The notes under the pieces are model-generated. The model had not been told where the DNA came from, ran no database searches, and worked only from the letters and a program-made list of their open reading frames with translations. This document shows positions 25,404 to 34,406 of a stretch of DNA of 64,000 nt, in pieces (positions within the stretch are counted from its first letter, which is position 1; each line of letters opens with the position of its first letter). Source of the DNA: Coriobacteriia bacterium (lineage in GTDB: Bacteria > Actinomycetota > Coriobacteriia > Anaerosomatales > JAAXUF01); the NCBI GenBank assembly GCA_013336165.1, contig JAAXUF010000001.1:1-64000 (forward strand), in the 5' to 3' direction. Made by a program: the position numbers and the translations under genes.

Positions 25404-28190
25404 GTGGCACAGGATTTCAAACAGACGATGAATCTGCCGCAGACAGGGTTTCCGATGCGGGCAAGTCTTTCAACGCGCGAACCCGAATGGCTCGCGTTCT
25501 GGGATCGGATCGACGTGTATAGGGAATCGCTCAAGAAGAGCGAGGGCAAAGCACCCTTTGTTCTGCATGACGGCCCGCCATACGCGAATGGTCACATTCA
25601 TATGGGCACCGCGTACAACAAAGTGCTCAAGGACCTCATCGTGAAGTACAAGTCCATGCGTGGGTTCTATGCCCCCTACGTCCCAGGGTGGGACTGTCAT
25701 GGCCAGCCAATCGAGCATCAGGTCGAGAAGAACCTCGGCCCCCAGAAGATGAAAGAGACATCTCAGTCGGAACTTCGACTGATGTGCCGCGAGTACGCTC
25801 TTAAGTTTGTTGACGTGCAGCGTGAAGAGTTCAAGCGCTTGGGAGTCCGCGGCGACTGGGACGAGCCCTATCTGACGCTTCATCACAGCTATGAGGCGGG
25901 CGACGTCAAGGTCTTCGCGAAGATGTATGAAGCCGGAATGATCTACAAGGGCCGCAAGCCCATCCACTGGTGCAAGCGCTGCCACACGGCTTTGGCTGAA
26001 GCCGAGATCGAGTACTCGGACGAGCAGAGCGACAGTATCTACGTGAAGTTCAGGCTCATCGACGACGCGTCCGCACTCGCCCTTGCCGAGACCCCTGCGA
26101 GTGTTCTCATCTGGACGACTACCCCGTGGACGCTGCCGGCGAACGTTGCCGTGACCCTTGCCGACGACGCCGACTACGTGGGTGTGCTGGTCGAAGGGGA
26201 AGTGCTGATCATGGCCGAGGCCCTCGTGCCTGCCGTCGCCGAGGTCGCCGGGTGGGAGGACCGCGCACTGGTCACCGGTTCTGATGGCGAGCCCGTGCGG
26301 GTCAAAGGGCGCGACCTCGCGGGGCTGCGCTACTCCCTTCCTGTGCACGAGAGTGCGAGTGGGGTCATCATCACCGGCGAGCATGTGGAACTCACCGCCG
26401 GAACCGGCGCCGTTCACACCGCGCCGGGCCATGGCGAGGACGACTATCTGGTGGGTATGAAGTTCGGTCTGCCGATGCCCATGCCGGTCGACGACAACGG
26501 TGTGTTCGACGAAGGTGGCGGCCCGTTTGCTGGCATGTCCGTGGATGCTGCCAATCCCGTGATCATCGAGTGGCTCAGAGAGCGCGGCAAGCTTGTGGCG
26601 GCGGGCAGGATCAGTCACAGCTACCCGCACTGCTGGCGCTGCAAGAAGCCGGTGATCTTCCGCGCAACCGACCAATGGTTCGTATCGATGGATGCGACAC
26701 ACCTGCGCGAGGCGGCACTGCGCGAGATCAACCAGGTCGAGTGGATTCCGGGGTGGGCGATCAACCGCCTGTCTTCGATGATCGCCGACCGTCCTGACTG
26801 GTGCATCAGCCGCCAGCGGGCTTGGGGAGTGCCAATCCCGGTGTTCGAGTGTGCGCAATGCGGCGAGACTGTCGCCACGCCTGAGACGTTCTCGGCGGTC
26901 GAGGGACTATTTACGACCGAAGGTGCCGATGCGTGGTTCACAAAGGCGCCCGCCGAGTATCTGCCGTCAGGGACGGCATGCGCTCGTTGCGGCGGCACGG
27001 ATCTGAAACGCGAGACCGATATCCTCGATGTGTGGTTCGAGTCCGGCGTCTCTCACACGAGCGTTCTTGAGACGCGGCCGTCACTTCGCCGACCGGCGAC
27101 GATGTATCTCGAGGGCTCTGACCAGCACAGGGGCTGGTTCCAGAGCTCGCTTCTGACAAGCGTCGGAGCATACGACAAGGCACCGTTTGAGAAGGTTCTG
27201 ACGCACGGGTTCATTGTCGACGGCGACGGACGCAAGATGTCCAAGTCCATTGGCAACACGATCTCTCCGCTCGACATCATCGCGAAGTCGGGCGCCGACA
27301 TCGTCCGCCTGTGGGTTGCCTCGGCGGACTATGGCCAGGACGTATCGGTGTCGGATGAGATCCTCGATCGGACAAGCGAAGCCTATCGACGCATCCGCAA
27401 CACATTCCGATTCCTGCTCTCCAACCTCTATGACTTTGACGCCACGGCGGACCTTGTCGGCTGGCATGAGATGCCCGAGATCGATCGGTTCGCTCTCGCG
27501 CAACTGAGTGACCTGACGGAGCGGGTGACTGCGGCCTACGACGAGTGGCGTTTCCATGCGGTCTATCGCGCGCTGTATGACTACGTGACGGAGCTGTCAT
27601 CGGTCTATCTCGACGTGCTGAAGGACCGGCTCTATGCCGACGCCCCCGCGAGCCCATCTCGTCGCAGTGCCCAGACGGTGCTCGCGAGGATTCTGGGTGT
27701 TATGGTGCGGCTGCTTGCACCGGTGCTGTCGTTCACGTGCGAGGAAGTCTGGAGCTACCTGCCGGAGGGTATGCGGGACGCCGAGAGCGTTCAGCTCACC
27801 GAGTGGCCAGTCGTCGAAGTTCCCGCTGATGAGGCGGATGCTTTGCGCAAGGCCTACGAGGTCGTTCTCTCAGTGCGCGAACTTGCCACGAAGGCGATGG
27901 AAACCGCCAGAAACGATCGCGTTATCGGCAAGAGCCAAGAAGCGAGGATTGTGATCGAGGCTCCCGGACATGTGCTCAAGGTGCTCGAAGGCCGCGGGAT
28001 TCGGTCGCTTGCAGAGATCATGATCGTCGCAGACGTGGTCTTGAAGCGTGGCGATGAGCTGAACGTGAGCGTGGCGCCGGCTGAAGGCGAAAAATGCCCG
28101 CGGTGTTGGAATCTAAGGGACTTGGGTGTAGAGGGCGATCATCCGGGCGTATGCGAACGTTGTGCAGAGGTACTGCGGGAGATTGGCTGA
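25404..28190 (+). CDS. ileS: Isoleucyl-tRNA synthetase IleS
   Basis: Class I synthetase charging tRNA-Ile. The HIGH motif appears as HIHMG (residues 64-68) and KMSKS at about 611-615. The CP1 editing domain lies between them (WTTTPWTLPANVAV; GTGAVHTAPGHGEDD). The C-terminus has a four-Cys zinc knuckle starting CPRC (about residue 898) and closing CERC. The start is the GTG at 25404 after GAGAGGG, downstream of the T-box terminator; the longer open frame runs through leader RNA. Length is 928 residues. Confidence 0.97.
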   Translation: MAQDFKQTMNLPQTGFPMRASLSTREPEWLAFWDRIDVYRESLKKSEGKAPFVLHDGPPYANGHIHMGTAYNKVLKDLIVKYKSMRGFYAPYVPGWDCHGQPIEHQVEKNLGPQKMKETSQSELRLMCREYALKFVDVQREEFKRLGVRGDWDEPYLTLHHSYEAGDVKVFAKMYEAGMIYKGRKPIHWCKRCHTALAEAEIEYSDEQSDSIYVKFRLIDDASALALAETPASVLIWTTTPWTLPANVAVTLADDADYVGVLVEGEVLIMAEALVPAVAEVAGWEDRALVTGSDGEPVRVKGRDLAGLRYSLPVHESASGVIITGEHVELTAGTGAVHTAPGHGEDDYLVGMKFGLPMPMPVDDNGVFDEGGGPFAGMSVDAANPVIIEWLRERGKLVAAGRISHSYPHCWRCKKPVIFRATDQWFVSMDATHLREAALREINQVEWIPGWAINRLSSMIADRPDWCISRQRAWGVPIPVFECAQCGETVATPETFSAVEGLFTTEGADAWFTKAPAEYLPSGTACARCGGTDLKRETDILDVWFESGVSHTSVLETRPSLRRPATMYLEGSDQHRGWFQSSLLTSVGAYDKAPFEKVLTHGFIVDGDGRKMSKSIGNTISPLDIIAKSGADIVRLWVASADYGQDVSVSDEILDRTSEAYRRIRNTFRFLLSNLYDFDATADLVGWHEMPEIDRFALAQLSDLTERVTAAYDEWRFHAVYRALYDYVTELSSVYLDVLKDRLYADAPASPSRRSAQTVLARILGVMVRLLAPVLSFTCEEVWSYLPEGMRDAESVQLTEWPVVEVPADEADALRKAYEVVLSVRELATKAMETARNDRVIGKSQEARIVIEAPGHVLKVLEGRGIRSLAEIMIVADVVLKRGDELNVSVAPAEGEKCPRCWNLRDLGVEGDHPGVCERCAEVLREIG

Positions 28191-28244
28191 TCAAGCGTGC
28201 AAATCCCGTTTGTCTAGGGTGGTACAATCAAACCGGTCAACTGA

Positions 28245-28272
28245 CGCGCCCGGCACAACTGCGCCGGGCGCG
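28245..28272 (+). terminator. 10-bp GC-rich hairpin between ileS and the DksA-like gene
   Basis: CGCGCCCGGC (28245-28254) pairs perfectly with GCCGGGCGCG (28263-28272) across an 8-nt loop. There is no T-tract, and it lies only 22 nt before the next start codon. It may be an ileS terminator remnant or a translational control element. A TACAAT box at 28223-28228 just upstream could be a -10 for the next gene. Confidence 0.5.
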
Positions 28273-28294
28273 TGCTTACGAGAAGGAGGCGGCC

Positions 28295-28660
28295 ATGAGC
28301 GACACGATCGATACTGAGATGCGTATCCGTCTGGAAGATGAGCTGTCTCGCCTCACTGCCGCTGTGGCGGAGATTGACGCTTCCGAGAGGGAGTCTCTGT
28401 CCGAAGCAAGCGGGGAGAACTCCTACCGCGACCACATGGCCGATCAAGGAAGCGCGACTTTCGAGCGCGAGCTTGATCTGTCTCTTGAGCAGAACGAACG
28501 CGATGAACTTGCCGAGGTCCGGGTTGCCCTCGATCGCCTGAATGCGGGAACCTATCGGACATGCTCTCGTTGTGGCGCCGAGATACCCGTTGCACGGCTT
28601 AGAGCCGTGCCCACTGCGAAATTGTGTGTTCAATGCAAAGAAATCGAAGAATCCCGTTAG
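28295..28660 (+). CDS. DksA/TraR-type zinc-finger protein
   Basis: A 121-residue protein with a helical coiled-coil N-terminal part (RLEDELSRLTAAVAEID) and a C-terminal zinc finger CSRCGAEIPVARLRAVPTAKLCVQC, four Cys as in the C4 DksA/TraR family. Relatives bind the RNA polymerase secondary channel, but many Gram-positive homologues of this size are uncharacterised. The ATG at 28295 has a clear GAAGGAGG site; the longer open frame upstream is noncoding and overlaps ileS. Its place between ileS and lspA is common in this lineage. Confidence 0.85.
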   Translation: MSDTIDTEMRIRLEDELSRLTAAVAEIDASERESLSEASGENSYRDHMADQGSATFERELDLSLEQNERDELAEVRVALDRLNAGTYRTCSRCGAEIPVARLRAVPTAKLCVQCKEIEESR

Positions 28661-29142
28661 GACTCGGCCATCCGGGCCGGGTCTTCATAGTCACAGCACT
28701 CTCCATCCTCGCCGTTGATCAAGCGGCAAAGGCCGTTGTGCGCGCCACGTTGTCTTCAGGAAAATCGATCGTCATTATTCCCGACGTATTCGATCTGACC
28801 TACGTGCGCAACGTGGGAGCCGCCTTCGGGATGTTCCCAGGGCAGCAGCCCTTGTTCATGCTTATGTCCGTGGTGTTCCTCATCGCCATCGGGGTGTACT
28901 GGTATCGCGCGCGTCCCAGCGAGTGGCCGATCGTCGTCGCCCTGGCGTTGGTTGCAAGCGGAGCGGCGGGAAACCTGATAGATCGCGCCTTCATTGGTCA
29001 GGTAACGGACTTCTTCTACTTCAAACTCATCGACTTCCCGGTCTTCAACGTCGCCGATATGGCCCTAGTCGTGGGAGTAGGGTTGCTCATGATTTGGATT
29101 CTGTTCGGCCCGCAGCCTGAGAATGCGGATGGCGGTTCGTGA
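28633..29142 (+). CDS. lspA: Lipoprotein signal peptidase LspA
   Basis: Aspartyl membrane peptidase that removes lipoprotein signal peptides (PstS here is a likely substrate). Four hydrophobic segments and the two catalytic Asp blocks are seen: GNLIDRAFIGQVTDFFYF and FPVFNVADMALVVG, plus NVGAAFGMF. The start is uncertain; ATG at 28633 (169 residues) lies within the upstream gene and has no clear ribosome site, and a GTG at 28624 is also possible. Translational coupling is probable. Confidence 0.93.
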   Translation: MQRNRRIPLGLGHPGRVFIVTALSILAVDQAAKAVVRATLSSGKSIVIIPDVFDLTYVRNVGAAFGMFPGQQPLFMLMSVVFLIAIGVYWYRARPSEWPIVVALALVASGAAGNLIDRAFIGQVTDFFYFKLIDFPVFNVADMALVVGVGLLMIWILFGPQPENADGGS

Positions 29143-30167
29143 CGCCCTCGGAATACTACGAGCACCTTGTCACACCCGATGAAACCGGGATGCGGCTCGA
29201 TACTCTGCTTGGCGGGTTTGACTTCATCACTTCACGCTCGGCGGCCGGAAGGCTGATCGAGGACGGACTGGTGCTTGTGGGCGGCACCGCGGTTGCGAAG
29301 CACCACTCAGTTCGCGCGGGCGAGCGCATCGAGATCGAAGTGCCGCCGTATGACCGTGGCAATCTCATCGCCGAGGACATCCCTCTCGATATCCGCTACG
29401 AAGACGCGCACATGATCGTGCTTCTGAAGCCAGCCGGGCTGGTCGTCCATCCCGCGGAGGGGCATTGGACCGGAACGCTCGTTCACGCACTCTTGGCACA
29501 CTCCGACGATCTGGGCAGCATTCAGGGCGAGGATCGCCCGGGGATTGTGCATCGGCTCGACAAGGACACCTCGGGACTCATGCTCGTGGCGAAGTCCGAT
29601 GAGGCACAAGTCCTTCTCCAAGAGGCCATCAAGATCCGGGCGGTCGATCGCCGTTATCTGACGCTCGTACACGGGCGGATCGCGCCAGACACGGGGCTTG
29701 TTGATGCTCCGCTGGGTCGCGATCCCAGGGAGCGCATGAAGATGGCAGTCTCCAGTGCTGCCAATGCGAAGCAGTCAGTCACGACCTTCAAGGTGCTCGA
29801 GCGATTCGACGCGGGTTTTGCGGATGACGGTTTCACCCTGCTGGAGTGCAAACTCTACACGGGGCGGACACACCAGATCCGTGTGCACATGGCCTACATT
29901 AAGCATCCGTGCGTAGGGGATCAGGTCTACGGTCAGAGGCGCCTGAGGGCCGACCTGGGGCTTGAGAGGCAGTTCCTGCACGCCTACAGGCTGGCTCTGC
30001 CGCATCCGATAACCGGCGAGGAGCTCGAGTTCTTTGACCCGTTACCCGAAGACCTTGCCAGCCGCCTCAAGTCAATAGAATCCTATTCCGCCGGTAGGAC
30101 ACCGGCAGGTGAAGAAGTGCTTCAGCTGCTTGCCAAAGGCCCTGACTCTGACGATGCAACCTGGTGA
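29139..30167 (+). CDS. RluD-family 23S rRNA pseudouridine synthase
   Basis: Contains an N-terminal S4 RNA-binding domain (MRLDTLLGGFDFITSRSAAGRLIEDGLVLVGG region) and the pseudouridine synthase catalytic motif HRLDKDTSGLMLVAKSD, where the Asp is catalytic, and then YTGRTHQIRVHMAYIKHP. The RluA/RluD family modifies 23S rRNA; the exact target position cannot be told from this sequence. Length is 342 residues. GTG start overlaps the lspA stop by 4 nt, the usual lspA-rluD pairing. Confidence 0.93.
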   Translation: MTPSEYYEHLVTPDETGMRLDTLLGGFDFITSRSAAGRLIEDGLVLVGGTAVAKHHSVRAGERIEIEVPPYDRGNLIAEDIPLDIRYEDAHMIVLLKPAGLVVHPAEGHWTGTLVHALLAHSDDLGSIQGEDRPGIVHRLDKDTSGLMLVAKSDEAQVLLQEAIKIRAVDRRYLTLVHGRIAPDTGLVDAPLGRDPRERMKMAVSSAANAKQSVTTFKVLERFDAGFADDGFTLLECKLYTGRTHQIRVHMAYIKHPCVGDQVYGQRRLRADLGLERQFLHAYRLALPHPITGEELEFFDPLPEDLASRLKSIESYSAGRTPAGEEVLQLLAKGPDSDDATW

Positions 30168-30182
30168 TCAAGCGCCGCGGTC

Positions 30183-30211
30183 TTGTCGGCAGGGAGGTGT
30201 TGCGCTACTCT
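30183..30211 (+). promoter_or_regulatory. Promoter of the pyrimidine operon
   Basis: TTGTCG at 30183-30188 and TACTCT at 30206-30211 have a 17-nt spacer. The predicted start near 30218 lies just before the PyrR-binding element, as expected for an attenuated leader. Confidence 0.5.
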
Positions 30212-30220
30212 GATCCCGAC

Positions 30221-30911
<691 letters not shown>

Positions 30912-30913
30912 CG

Positions 30914-31849
30914 GTGCTTTCTTCACGCCACATCATCGACATTGAAGACCTGTCGGTCGATGACATCTACCTCATCCTGGACACCGCACGGTCGTTCAAG
31001 GAAGTCAGCGAGAGGCGCATCAAGAAGTTGCCGACGTTGCGCGGCCTGACCATCGTGAACCTATTCCTCGAGCCGAGTACGCGCACCCGGACTTCCTTTG
31101 AAATCGCAGCCAAGCGCCTCTCAGCCGACGGCATCAACTTCGCGGCATCGTCTTCCGCCACCGTGAAAGGCGAGTCCCTGGCTGACACCGCTGAGACGCT
31201 CTCGGCCATGGCGTGCGACCTGGTGATCGTGCGCCACAAGTACGCCGGTGCACCGCGCATTCTTGCGGAGCACATGGACACCCGTGTAATCAATGGCGGA
31301 GACGGCATGCACCAGCATCCGACGCAGGCGCTGCTCGACCTGTTCACGATGCGCGAGCACTTTGGGCATCTTGAGGGGTTGACCGTCGGCATCGTCGGCG
31401 ACATCGCGCACTCTCGGGTTGCCGGCTCGCTGGTTCCCGCGCTCAAGATGGTGGGTGCGCGGCCGATCGTCGTGGGCCCGCCGACACTGATGCCGTCTCG
31501 GCCAGACGTGCTCGGTGCCGAGGTTGTCACGCAGCTCGACGACGTTCTCGGCGAGCTTGATGTGGCCTACATGCTGCGCGTCCAGATGGAGCGCACCGAG
31601 GGGATGCCGTTCCCGAGCGTGCGCGAGTATGCGCGGCTGTGGGGCATGAACTCGGCGAGGCTCTCGGCGATGAAGCCGGAGGCGATCGTGATGCACCCGG
31701 GTCCGATGAATCGCGGCGTGGAAATCTCCGCGGCCGTGGCCGATAGCCCGCGCGCGCTGGTGCTCGATCAGGTCAACGCCGGTGTGGCTGTCCGTATGGC
31801 TGCGATGTACCTGCTCTTGGGAGGGGATGCAAGTGGCGCTTCTGCTTAA
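30914..31849 (+). CDS. pyrB: Aspartate carbamoyltransferase catalytic subunit PyrB
   Basis: Condenses carbamoyl phosphate with aspartate, the committed step of pyrimidine synthesis. Carbamoyl-phosphate loop EPSTRTRTSFEIAAKRL and HPTQALLDLFTMREHFG are diagnostic, with HPGPMNRGVEI near the C-terminus. Length is 311 residues. GTG start 2 nt after pyrR, with GGAGAGG upstream. No pyrI is present, so the enzyme is predicted to lack regulatory subunits. Confidence 0.97.
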   Translation: MLSSRHIIDIEDLSVDDIYLILDTARSFKEVSERRIKKLPTLRGLTIVNLFLEPSTRTRTSFEIAAKRLSADGINFAASSSATVKGESLADTAETLSAMACDLVIVRHKYAGAPRILAEHMDTRVINGGDGMHQHPTQALLDLFTMREHFGHLEGLTVGIVGDIAHSRVAGSLVPALKMVGARPIVVGPPTLMPSRPDVLGAEVVTQLDDVLGELDVAYMLRVQMERTEGMPFPSVREYARLWGMNSARLSAMKPEAIVMHPGPMNRGVEISAAVADSPRALVLDQVNAGVAVRMAAMYLLLGGDASGASA

Positions 31850-33122
31850 GGGCGGGCGTGTGGTCGACCCGGCCGTGGGACTCGATGCCGTGTGTGACAT
31901 CGTGATTCGCGACGGCCTCATTGTCGAGATAGGCAGCGACCTCACGATCCCGAAGGGGATCACGGTCGACTGCGCAGGCAAAGTCGTCGTTCCGGGACTC
32001 GTGGACGCGCATACGCATCTGCGCGAACCCGGACGCGAGGACGAGGAGACGATTCTGAGCGGCACCCGGGCCGCGGCGCACGGTGGATTTGTGGCGGTGT
32101 GCGCGATGCCCAACACGTCGCCGGTATGCGATGAAGGTGCTGCGGTGCGCGCCTTGAAGCAGCGTCCTGCCGATCATAGGTTCGCGCGAGTCTATCCGAT
32201 CGGAGCGCTGACTGTCGGCAGCAAAGGTGAGTCGATCGCCGAGATCGGCGACATGCTCGCCGAGGGTGCGGTCGCGTTCTCCGATGACGGGCGTGGTGTG
32301 CAGAACAGTGGGATGATGCGGCGCATCATGGACTACGCGAAGGCCTTCGGCACGACGGTGATCAGCCACTGCGAGGATGAGGCGCTGGCCGGTCGCGGCG
32401 TCGTCAACGAAGGTGTCGTGTCGACGCGGCTCGGTCTTCCCGGCTGGCCAGCAGCCGCCGAGGAGACTCAGGTCGCGCGCGACATTCGGCTGTGCGAGCT
32501 CACCGGCTGCCGCCTTCACCTCGCACACCTCTCGACCGCAGGCAGTGTCGAGCTGGTGCGGCAGGCCAAGATGCGCGGCGTGGCGGTGACCTGCGAAGTG
32601 ACTCCGCACCATCTCTTCCTCGATGAGGACGCGATCTCGGCGAACTATGACACAAACCTGAAGATGAACCCGCCGCTGCGCACGGCCGCCGATCGTGAGG
32701 CGCTCGTCGCCGGGCTGCTTGACGGCACCGTTGACTGTATCGCGACCGATCATGCTCCGCATGCTGCGCATGAGAAGGCGCTCGAGTTCGAGTTGGCGCC
32801 ATTTGGGACCACCGGGCTTGAGACCGCGCTGCCGCTGGTGATCACGAACTTGGTGGCGCCGGGGTTCTTAAGCTGGAGCGACGTCGTGCGGTTGATGGCT
32901 CACGGGCCTCGCAAAGCGCTTGGGTTGCCGGAGGCCACGCTTGCGCCGGGAGAGGTCGCCGATATTACGATCATCGACCCTGAGGCAAGCGTCGAGGTGA
33001 CTCCCGAGTTCTTCGAGAGCAAGTCGGGCAACTCGGCGTTTCTGGGTGCGAAACTGACAGGCAAGGCGACTGGAGTGCTCATTCAGGGATACTTCTCGCT
33101 TGAGGACGGAAAGGTGGTCTGA
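31833..33122 (+). CDS. pyrC: Dihydroorotase PyrC
   Basis: Zinc amidohydrolase closing carbamoyl aspartate to dihydroorotate. The metal motif VDAHTHLREPGRED, the further His blocks HLAHLSTAGS and VTPHHLFL, and the catalytic Asp region ATDHAPHAAHEK mark it as a class I dihydroorotase. I chose GTG at 31833 because GGGAGGGG lies six bases before it; the ATG at 31827 touches that ribosome site directly. Overlaps the end of pyrB by 17 nt. Length is 429 residues. Confidence 0.95.
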   Translation: MALLLKGGRVVDPAVGLDAVCDIVIRDGLIVEIGSDLTIPKGITVDCAGKVVVPGLVDAHTHLREPGREDEETILSGTRAAAHGGFVAVCAMPNTSPVCDEGAAVRALKQRPADHRFARVYPIGALTVGSKGESIAEIGDMLAEGAVAFSDDGRGVQNSGMMRRIMDYAKAFGTTVISHCEDEALAGRGVVNEGVVSTRLGLPGWPAAAEETQVARDIRLCELTGCRLHLAHLSTAGSVELVRQAKMRGVAVTCEVTPHHLFLDEDAISANYDTNLKMNPPLRTAADREALVAGLLDGTVDCIATDHAPHAAHEKALEFELAPFGTTGLETALPLVITNLVAPGFLSWSDVVRLMAHGPRKALGLPEATLAPGEVADITIIDPEASVEVTPEFFESKSGNSAFLGAKLTGKATGVLIQGYFSLEDGKVV

Positions 33123-33125
33123 CAA

Positions 33126-34397
33126 GTGACCGATCGCAAGAAAGCGATTCTGGCGCTTGAGGACGGAACGGTCTTCGAAGGCCTTGCGTGCGGCGCACAG
33201 GGTGAGGCGGCCGGCGAGGTGTGCTTCAACACGTCAATGGCCGGCTATCAGGAAGTCCTGAGCGATCCGTCCTATGCGGGACAGATCGTCACCATGACGA
33301 TGCCGCACATCGGCAACTACGGCGTAAACGGCGCCGACATGGAGTCGCGTGGTGTGTTCGCGAAGGGGTTCGTCGTTCGCGACATGTGTGCCGAACCGTC
33401 GAGCTGGAGAAGCGAACAGGCCCTGCCGGCGTTCCTCGAGGAGCGCGGCGTTGTTGCCATTGAGGGCATCGACACGCGGCGCCTTACGAAACATCTGCGC
33501 GAGCGTGGCGCAATGCGCGCTGTGATCTCGACGCTCGACCTTGATGCCGATTCGCTGGTCGCCAAGGCGAAGGCTTCGCCGGGGCTGGTCGGCCGCGATC
33601 TGGTGGCCGAAGTCGCTCTGGGCGAAACGTATCACTGGGGCGACGAGATGCCTGGCGGCTGCGAAGTGCCCATCGATACCGGCGTGCTGCCCGTTGTGCC
33701 GCGCTATTCGATCGTGGCGTTTGATTCCGGCATCAAGTACAACATCTTGCGCCGTCTCGCCGAGGCCGGCTGCGACATCACGGTGGTTCCGCCGACGACG
33801 ACCGCGGCGGATGTGCTCGCCATGCGGCCGGACGGCCTGTTCTTCTCGAACGGCCCGGGCGATCCGGCGGCGGTTGACTACCTGTACGCGACGCTGCGCG
33901 AACTGCTCGGTCGTGTGCCGGTGTTTGGGATCTGCCTCGGGCATCAGATGCTCTCACTCGCGGTGGGCGCCGAGACATTCAAGCTCAAGTACGGGCACCG
34001 TGGAGGCAACCAGCCGGTCAAGAACCTGCTGACCGGCCAGGTGGAGATCACCGCCCAGAACCACGGCTTCTGCGTGGATTTCGCAAGCATCGGCCCACTC
34101 GTGGCCGAGGAGAGCGGCGGCCTTGCGCTCGACCCAGCCGATCTGGCCGCGTGGGTTGCGGCCGGCGTGGCGCCGGTCGTGCGCTCGGCGCAGTTCGGTC
34201 GCGTGCAGCTGACGCACGTGAACCTGAATGACATGACCGTCGAGGGCATCAGGCTGCTCGACCTGCCGGCGTTTTCGGTCCAGTACCACCCCGAGTCCGC
34301 CCCGGGCCCGCACGACGCTCGCTATCTGTTCGACACGTTCACGCGCCTCATGGATGAGAACGGTTTGTCGTCTGAAACCACCACCGGAATTCGCTAA
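33126..34397 (+). CDS. carA: Carbamoyl-phosphate synthase small (glutaminase) subunit CarA
   Basis: Glutamine amidotransferase subunit feeding ammonia to CarB. The N-terminal CarA domain (FNTSMAGYQEVLSDPSYAGQIV) precedes the class I glutaminase with nucleophile Cys in FGICLGHQMLSLAVG, GGNQPVKN, and the His-Glu pair in QYHPESAPGPHD. Length is 423 residues, slightly longer than the E. coli protein. GTG start 3 nt after pyrC, 9 nt before carB. Confidence 0.97.
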   Translation: MTDRKKAILALEDGTVFEGLACGAQGEAAGEVCFNTSMAGYQEVLSDPSYAGQIVTMTMPHIGNYGVNGADMESRGVFAKGFVVRDMCAEPSSWRSEQALPAFLEERGVVAIEGIDTRRLTKHLRERGAMRAVISTLDLDADSLVAKAKASPGLVGRDLVAEVALGETYHWGDEMPGGCEVPIDTGVLPVVPRYSIVAFDSGIKYNILRRLAEAGCDITVVPPTTTAADVLAMRPDGLFFSNGPGDPAAVDYLYATLRELLGRVPVFGICLGHQMLSLAVGAETFKLKYGHRGGNQPVKNLLTGQVEITAQNHGFCVDFASIGPLVAEESGGLALDPADLAAWVAAGVAPVVRSAQFGRVQLTHVNLNDMTVEGIRLLDLPAFSVQYHPESAPGPHDARYLFDTFTRLMDENGLSSETTTGIR

Positions 34398-34406
34398 GGA
34401 GCCAGA